DNA of 64,000 nucleotides from Flavobacterium sp. IB48. GTDB taxonomy: Bacteria; Bacteroidota; Bacteroidia; Flavobacteriales; Flavobacteriaceae. Under the pieces are notes generated by a model. That model was not told the DNA's origin. It saw only the letters and a program-made list of their open reading frames with translations, and ran no database searches. The position numbers and the translations under genes were made by a program. This document shows positions 59,370 to 64,000 of the stretch, piece by piece. Each line of letters starts with the position of its first letter. Positions within the stretch are counted from its first letter, which is position 1. The stretch spans positions 1,154,840 through 1,218,839 of the forward strand of contig NZ_JAEFCA010000001.1 in assembly GCF_016405855.1 (NCBI RefSeq), given 5' to 3'.

Positions 59370-60500
59370 TTATTTTACAATAAAAGTAACTCTTCTAGCC
59401 AATCTTCTAGCTTCATCAGAATCTTTTTGAATAGATGTATCTGCACCGTTTGCAACAACATTTAAACGAGAAGAATCAATTCCAGCTTTTTCAAAAATAG
59501 TTTTTACGTTTTTTGCTCTAGCATTAGACAGTTTCTCATTGTACTCAGCTTTTCCAACTTGATCTGCATAACCTACAAGGTCAAGAGTAGCAGAAGGATT
59601 TTTTCTTAAGTAATTTAAAACAATATCAATTGCAGCAGTTGAGTTCTCAATTGGAGTTGTTTTATTGAAGTCGAAATAAACACTGAAATACTTGTCATTA
59701 ATCATTTTTCTGATTAATTCATTATCATTTGGTTGTGGTGCAACTACTTGTTTTTCTACAACTACCTCTTTTTGTGCAGGTCTGTTTTTGATTTGTGATT
59801 CTAGATCTGCTACTTTGCTTTCTAAAGCAGAAATATCACTGTCCTCATTTGAAATTACAGTCCAGTCTGCATGTTTTGTGTTTTTACCTAAGTAAACATT
59901 TAAACCAACAGTTCCGTTAAAGATCAATCCAGAAAACCCCCTGTTGCCAGGAACATATGCTCCGTCAAAAGTACGGTCTTGCGATGCGTTTATAATAGTT
60001 GAGAAATCACCCGTTAAAGCAACTCTGTTTGATAATCTAATTTGCCCAGTTACTCCAGCAATGAAGTTACCCATTTCATCTGCACCTTTAAAATTATCAC
60101 TTCTTAATTGAGCATAACCAAAACCAGCATGTCCTAATAAACCAATAGTATTAGTCCAGGTTTCAAAATTCATTATACGCCCTAAGTTAGCAACAGCTTG
60201 TAAATCTACTCTATAGTATTTTGAATCAAAATCGATAGAGCTTCCTTTTGCAGTAAAACTGTTGTATCCAAAATCTGCTTTCAAACCGAATTTGTTGTTC
60301 AACATGTAACGCACACCTATATCTCCAGTCCAAGGACTTAAAGTATTGGTAGAATACCCAGCATTAAATGGTCGCTGCGGTTTATTAACCCCTGCGCCTA
60401 AATCTATAGACCATTTATTGTACCCGTTATTGTTTTCTGTTTGCGCATGTACTCCAGTTAATGCTAGGGCAAATGCAAGAGTCATTACAACTTTTTTCAT
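59370..60500 (-). CDS. OmpA-family outer-membrane protein
   Basis: The 376-residue protein has a signal peptide (MKKVVMTLAFALALTGVHAQ), an N-terminal barrel (WSIDLGAGVNKPQRPF ... LNVYLGKNT), a coiled linker (DISALESKVADLESQIKNR) and a C-terminal OmpA domain (about 265-376; YFDFNKTTP ... GYADQVGKAEYNEKLSNARA ... RRLARRVTFIVK) that binds peptidoglycan. Typical size. Flanked on both sides by paralogous secreted proteins. Confidence 0.92.
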   Translation of the reverse strand: MKKVVMTLAFALALTGVHAQTENNNGYNKWSIDLGAGVNKPQRPFNAGYSTNTLSPWTGDIGVRYMLNNKFGLKADFGYNSFTAKGSSIDFDSKYYRVDLQAVANLGRIMNFETWTNTIGLLGHAGFGYAQLRSDNFKGADEMGNFIAGVTGQIRLSNRVALTGDFSTIINASQDRTFDGAYVPGNRGFSGLIFNGTVGLNVYLGKNTKHADWTVISNEDSDISALESKVADLESQIKNRPAQKEVVVEKQVVAPQPNDNELIRKMINDKYFSVYFDFNKTTPIENSTAAIDIVLNYLRKNPSATLDLVGYADQVGKAEYNEKLSNARAKNVKTIFEKAGIDSSRLNVVANGADTSIQKDSDEARRLARRVTFIVK

Positions 60501-60679
60501 TGTTTCTAAATTTTAAATTTTAGTCCAAAACAACGATAAATTGTAGGTAAAAACTTTCTTTAAAAGCCAAAAAAGTATTAGAATAAGATTAGTGATAAAA
60601 ATTTAAAGACTATAAAAACAGTAAAAAAAACAAAAACACATAAATGGTTTTGTTTATAAGTTATTGATAGGTAGTATCT

Positions 60680-62074
60680 TTAGTCAAAGCCATCGGTAAA
60701 TTTGCGTAACACAATCTGTCTTGACAAAACATCATAATAACTCAGCAGAATGTAATTGTTTAACTTAAGCGTATTAGCAAGAACAGCTTCTTTATGTGTA
60801 TCTAAGAAGTAAAAGACTTTGTCAGTAGCAAAAGGCTGGTGCGTTTCTCGAGTTAGTTCTAGCTTTTTTGTCCAGATGCTTTCGAAAAATACAGAATAGT
60901 TGGTCTCAATATTGTAAAAATTGTTGGAAGGAAAATCTCCCATAGGATCGTTAAAGTTAAAACCGTTCATAGATACTGTTTTCAAATCACTGCCCGATCC
61001 TCCTAAAGTGATAAAAAGATTGTTTTGATTTTTGTACACCGAAAGTCCTGCATCAAGAGAAGATAATGTTTTTAAAAATCTTGCGGTATTCTTTAATTTT
61101 CGGGGTTCACGATCTTCAATCTGCATTAGTAAAGGCGAATTACTAAAGCGGATTGTATCTTTTTTTGAAACCGTAAAGCTTTTTATCGATTCTCCAGATT
61201 CATAATCTTTAATATCAAATAAGAGTTCATCAGGGTTTACATTGATTTGATATAGTTTATTTTCATGGTAAAAAGAATTAGACGTCTTTGGATTTTTCTC
61301 TCCAACAGGTTTCATAAATGTCTTCTCTTTTATTTCCATACTTTCTAAATCAATGTCAAACAGCTGGGTTTTTCTGAAACTTTGATCCAAAGATAAAATC
61401 AAGCGGTTTGGAAGAAGATACATTTTACTTTTAGCTGTAACTTTATACAACGGATTGTATTCGCCCGAATCCATCTTTTCGATGGGATTTTCATTCAAGA
61501 TTTGAGAGAATGTTTTGGGTTGCGTTCTGCGATCAATAAATTTGAAAGAACTAAAATCTAAAAACTTTTCTTCAGCCAATCCGTTTTTAAAGATAAAAGC
61601 CGTTAATGCTTCTTTTGTTCTCTCTTTCATTATCAAATAGAAATTATTGTCTTTTTGATAATTTGTGAGAATGAATTTATCTTCCAGCGGAATCTGAAAT
61701 TTTAAGGCTCTAGAAGTTTTATTTTCCAGAAAATATTTAATTAAAATGATTGATTTTTCTTCTCTAGAAAACCAATATAAGGTTGGATTTCCGTCTTCGC
61801 TAAAGCTATATCCCATCAAAGATTTATTCTCAGTATATTGACGGTTGGTTATAAACTTATCTCTTAAAAATAAGGCGCTATTGTATTTTAATATTGAAAG
61901 ACTATCTGGGCTGGCCGCAAAAACAAACACATCATGAGTAGCGGTGTTTTCGCCAGTCATAATTTGAGATTGAGCAATTTTGTTTTTTAAATCAACTGCA
62001 TAAGAAGTCAGCACTGTTTGACTTAGCATAACAGTACTAGAGATTAAAAACAAAAAAAGAAAAATTCGTTTCAT
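60680..62074 (-). CDS. Secreted protein, paralogue of 57792-59243
   Basis: The 464-residue protein has a signal peptide (MKRIFLFLFLISSTVMLSQ). It is related to the protein at 57792-59243, with shared ILKYN, PTLYW, KFTDGF and LSYYD segments and an intermediate block LKNTARFLKTL/LKNTAKFLKDL. Both lie on the same strand around OmpA. Function unknown; a tandem duplication split by OmpA is the simplest account. Confidence 0.78.
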   Translation of the reverse strand: MKRIFLFLFLISSTVMLSQTVLTSYAVDLKNKIAQSQIMTGENTATHDVFVFAASPDSLSILKYNSALFLRDKFITNRQYTENKSLMGYSFSEDGNPTLYWFSREEKSIILIKYFLENKTSRALKFQIPLEDKFILTNYQKDNNFYLIMKERTKEALTAFIFKNGLAEEKFLDFSSFKFIDRRTQPKTFSQILNENPIEKMDSGEYNPLYKVTAKSKMYLLPNRLILSLDQSFRKTQLFDIDLESMEIKEKTFMKPVGEKNPKTSNSFYHENKLYQINVNPDELLFDIKDYESGESIKSFTVSKKDTIRFSNSPLLMQIEDREPRKLKNTARFLKTLSSLDAGLSVYKNQNNLFITLGGSGSDLKTVSMNGFNFNDPMGDFPSNNFYNIETNYSVFFESIWTKKLELTRETHQPFATDKVFYFLDTHKEAVLANTLKLNNYILLSYYDVLSRQIVLRKFTDGFD

Positions 62075-62107
62075 GTGTTTTTAGGGCACAAAAATTATTC
62101 CGTTTAT

Positions 62108-62737
62108 TTATTGATTCATAAGCTCTTGAAAAAGATCTACAAATTGCCCCATGTGCATTCCATCCATTAATGCGTGATGAACATAAACTGCCATTGACAT
62201 GGTTCTTTTTCCTGTTTCAGAAAGCATCATTTTTCCAAATGAAACTTTAGGACAACTGTCAGGATAAGTAAAACTTCTTGCATGAGTAAGTGACGTAAAA
62301 TTCAACCACGGAATTGCTGAGAAATGTATCAAATTATCAGTGTCAAATGATCTTGTAAAAAGCCCAGTTGTGTTTTGAATGCGTTCAATTTCTGCTAATG
62401 CATTTTGTTCGAATGTTTTAAAATCCGAATGGTATTCAATTAAAGAGAATCCAAAAGTGCCATCTTCTCGTCCAATCGTTGCCGAAGCGTCTACACGGTC
62501 GTTAATGTAAATTTGATCTCCAGAAATTCGGTATTTAAAGTTCTCGATGGCGTTTACCGCAACTAAAGTTTTGTGTAAATAGAAAATGAAAAAAGAAGCG
62601 TTTAAACTTTTGGCCGTTTCATATGCTTTAGTACAATCGATTTCTACGGTTGCGCCAAAAAAAGGTTCTTCCATTTGTTTGAAATGGGCAAAATGCTCTT
62701 TTCTATTCCAGTTTTCTAAGTCTAAAAGTGTTTTCAT
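62108..62737 (-). CDS. Chloramphenicol acetyltransferase-fold protein
   Basis: The 209-residue protein has the CAT catalytic motif HHALMDGMHMGQF (HHxxxDG), the N-terminal WNRKEHFAHFKQMEEPFFGA and SFTYPDSCPKVSFGKM, typical of class A CATs. Chloramphenicol resistance is possible but not shown; many chromosomal relatives have other acyl substrates. It overlaps the HAD gene by 1 bp (62737), so the two are probably one unit. Confidence 0.87.
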   Translation of the reverse strand: MKTLLDLENWNRKEHFAHFKQMEEPFFGATVEIDCTKAYETAKSLNASFFIFYLHKTLVAVNAIENFKYRISGDQIYINDRVDASATIGREDGTFGFSLIEYHSDFKTFEQNALAEIERIQNTTGLFTRSFDTDNLIHFSAIPWLNFTSLTHARSFTYPDSCPKVSFGKMMLSETGKRTMSMAVYVHHALMDGMHMGQFVDLFQELMNQ

Positions 62738-63444
62738 TATAATAAATTCGGAACGACTTCTGCAATAGTTTCAAATGAACTAAAGTGCTCGTGTTCTATA
62801 GTATGATTAATTTTTTCGTGTTCCCAAGTAGTATGAAACGGAATATGAACAGCATAACCGCCAATTCCTAAAACTGGAAGTACATCTGATTTTAATGAAT
62901 TTCCAATCATTAAAAATTCGTGCGCTTCAATGTCTAGACGCCCTAAAAGTTTTTGATAATCAATTTCTTGTTTGTCTGACATTACTTCGATATGATGAAA
63001 ATAATGACCCAAACCAGAACGATGCAATTTGCTGTGCTGGTCTTTTAAATCACCTTTTGTGGCAACGACTAATTTGTATTTTCCTTTTAAAGCTTCAAGC
63101 GTTTCTTCAATTCCGTCTAAAAGTTCAATTGGTTTTTCGAGTAATTCTTTTCCGTATTGAATGATTTTTTCAATGACTTCAACAGGAATGGTATTGTTCG
63201 AAATGTTCATCGCAGCTTCAATCATCGAAAGAATGTAACCTTTAATTCCATAGCCATACAAAGGCAGATTGGCAATTTCAATTTTAAATAATTCCTGCGA
63301 AATGCCTTGATGCGAAAGATAATCTTCCATCAAAGCACAAAATTTATGTTCGGTTTCTTGAAAATAAGGTTCGTTTACAAACAAAGTATCATCGGCATCA
63401 AATGCGATTACTTTTAAGTTCGGTATTTTAGTTTTATGTAACAT
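62737..63444 (-). CDS. HAD-superfamily hydrolase
   Basis: The 235-residue protein has HAD motif I FDADDTLF (DxD), motif II VVATKGD, and motif III/IV GNSLKSDVLP. The cap and length resemble phosphoglycolate phosphatase-like or pyrimidine nucleotidase HADs. Substrate unknown. Ahead of the CAT-like gene with a 1-bp overlap. Confidence 0.9.
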   Translation of the reverse strand: MLHKTKIPNLKVIAFDADDTLFVNEPYFQETEHKFCALMEDYLSHQGISQELFKIEIANLPLYGYGIKGYILSMIEAAMNISNNTIPVEVIEKIIQYGKELLEKPIELLDGIEETLEALKGKYKLVVATKGDLKDQHSKLHRSGLGHYFHHIEVMSDKQEIDYQKLLGRLDIEAHEFLMIGNSLKSDVLPVLGIGGYAVHIPFHTTWEHEKINHTIEHEHFSSFETIAEVVPNLL

Positions 63445-63835
63445 AAGTTTTTTGTTTCAAGTTTTTTTGTTTCAAGTTTCAGGTTTTTCGCCACGACCCG
63501 AGCGATAGCGAACAGGCGAAGCAATTACTCGAATTGCACTAATTTTTTTGCCACAGATTAATGGGATTAAAATGATTTTTAAAAATCTGTTCAATCTGCC
63601 AAATCTGCGAGAGATTTTTTTAGCAACGAATTACTCGAATTGCACTAATTTTTTTGCCACAGATTCTTAAGATTGAAATGATTTTTTAAAATCTGCTTAT
63701 ATCTGTTGAATCTGCGTGAGATTTTTTTTAGCCACGAATTCACGAATTAAACTAATTTTTTAGCCACAGATTATGAGATTAAAATGATTTTTTAAAATCT
63801 GTTCAAATCTGCTGAATCTGCGTGAAACCTTTTTC
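63445..63835. other. Repeat-filled spacer
   Basis: Gene-free stretch between the HAD gene and the EamA gene. Most of it is the tandem ~105-bp repeat; the part 63445-63520 holds TTGTTTCAAGTTT duplicates and CGACCCGAGCGATAGCG. No gene seen. Confidence 0.7.
63521..63830. repeat. Tandem ~105-bp repeat, three units
   Basis: Units start at 63521, 63623 and 63731 (102 and 108 bp apart). Each holds CGAATT-N(3-8)-CGAATT, ACTAATTTTTT, GCCACAGATT, GATT(A/G)AAATGATTTTT, AAATCTG...AATCTGCG. Related single copies lie at 46388 and in the outer arms at 6455-6605. Confidence 0.8.
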
Positions 63836-64000
63836 TTAATTCTTAGAAAAAAGCCCTTTCAAAGAAATCGTTTTATCATAAAAAGTAATTCGGATTCCGA
63901 AAAGCAGAATGATTCCACCGAAAACCATCTGTAAAGTTATTTGTTCTTCCAAAAACAACCAAGCTAAAATTGAGGTAATTACAGCTTGACTCAATAAACT
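63836..64000 (-). CDS. EamA/DMT-family transporter (C-terminal end only)
   Basis: The gene runs off the right edge; the visible 54 residues are the last part of an EamA-type drug/metabolite transporter (SLLSQAVITSILAWLFLEEQ, then ITLQMVFGGIILLFGIRIT), with the common LAWLFLxExxT and GGxLILxG pattern, and a basic cytoplasmic tail. The stop lies at 63836-63838 next to the last tandem repeat unit. Confidence 0.8.
   Translation of the reverse strand, partial: SLLSQAVITSILAWLFLEEQITLQMVFGGIILLFGIRITFYDKTISLKGLFSKN

Overview
The window looks like chromosomal DNA of a Flavobacterium-type Bacteroidota. It is AT-rich and carries gldH (a gliding-motility lipoprotein found in this phylum), a TonB-dependent receptor, many lipoproteins, a lycopene cyclase, a PPK2 kinase, and promoter-like -7 elements of the Bacteroidota form TANNTTTG. 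Genus level is an inference from gene content and style. I saw no rRNA, tRNA, CRISPR array, prophage or plasmid origin.

Layout. 1-2250: manganese/iron module, with the start of a DtxR-family regulator, an NRAMP transporter fused to a universal-stress domain, and a perfect 18-bp palindromic operator candidate. 2246-6445: Fur-family regulator, MerC-like membrane protein, TrxB-like flavoprotein and TonB receptor, with two similar palindromic operators in the divergent promoter. 6620-8827: thioredoxin-fold protein, lycopene cyclase, bacilliredoxin. 8995-14692: complete RND tripartite efflux operon. 14950-17652: PPK2 and a SulP transporter. 17812-20826: trhO, trhP and a ferredoxin, i.e. both known routes to 5-hydroxyuridine at tRNA position 34 side by side; the two enzymes share a C-terminal domain. 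20915-28645: accessory island, with a polytopic membrane protein, three small orphan genes each bracketed by a ~137-bp inverted-repeat element (one protein resembles immunity family Imm17), then a four-gene ankyrin/lipoprotein operon.

28995-33169: ricT-like, gldH and penicillin-binding protein 1A. 33335-35755: 3-oxoacid CoA-transferase operon whose two subunit genes are split by a class A beta-lactamase, with a near-duplicate ~90-bp spacer on each side. 35921-42162: mostly housekeeping genes (metallophosphatase, DNA polymerase IV, PAS protein, class I fumarase, lipoprotein). 42168-42958: a RAYT-like Y1 transposase with six palindromes upstream. 42959-49827: nucleoside-recognition-domain membrane protein, AlkZ-like protein, exonuclease, methyltransferase, SDR, GNAT, and LysR divergent from a rhodanese. 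49944-57696: SRPBCC, TPR, M28 peptidase, zinc ribbon plus GNAT-nitrilase fusion, Ssb, DUF2461, a Lys/Cys-rich miniprotein, ferritin. 57792-64000: an OmpA protein flanked by two paralogous secreted proteins, a CAT-like acetyltransferase, a HAD hydrolase, and the end of an EamA transporter.

The most distinctive feature is the intergenic DNA. Octamer-periodic repeats (CTTAGNNN and relatives), long perfect inverted repeats around terminators, a tandem ~105-bp repeat, REP-like palindromes and the 137-bp elements sit between otherwise ordinary genes. The best candidates for something new are the cassette-like array at 22471-24370, the domain shared by TrhO and TrhP, and the beta-lactamase inside the CoA-transferase operon.
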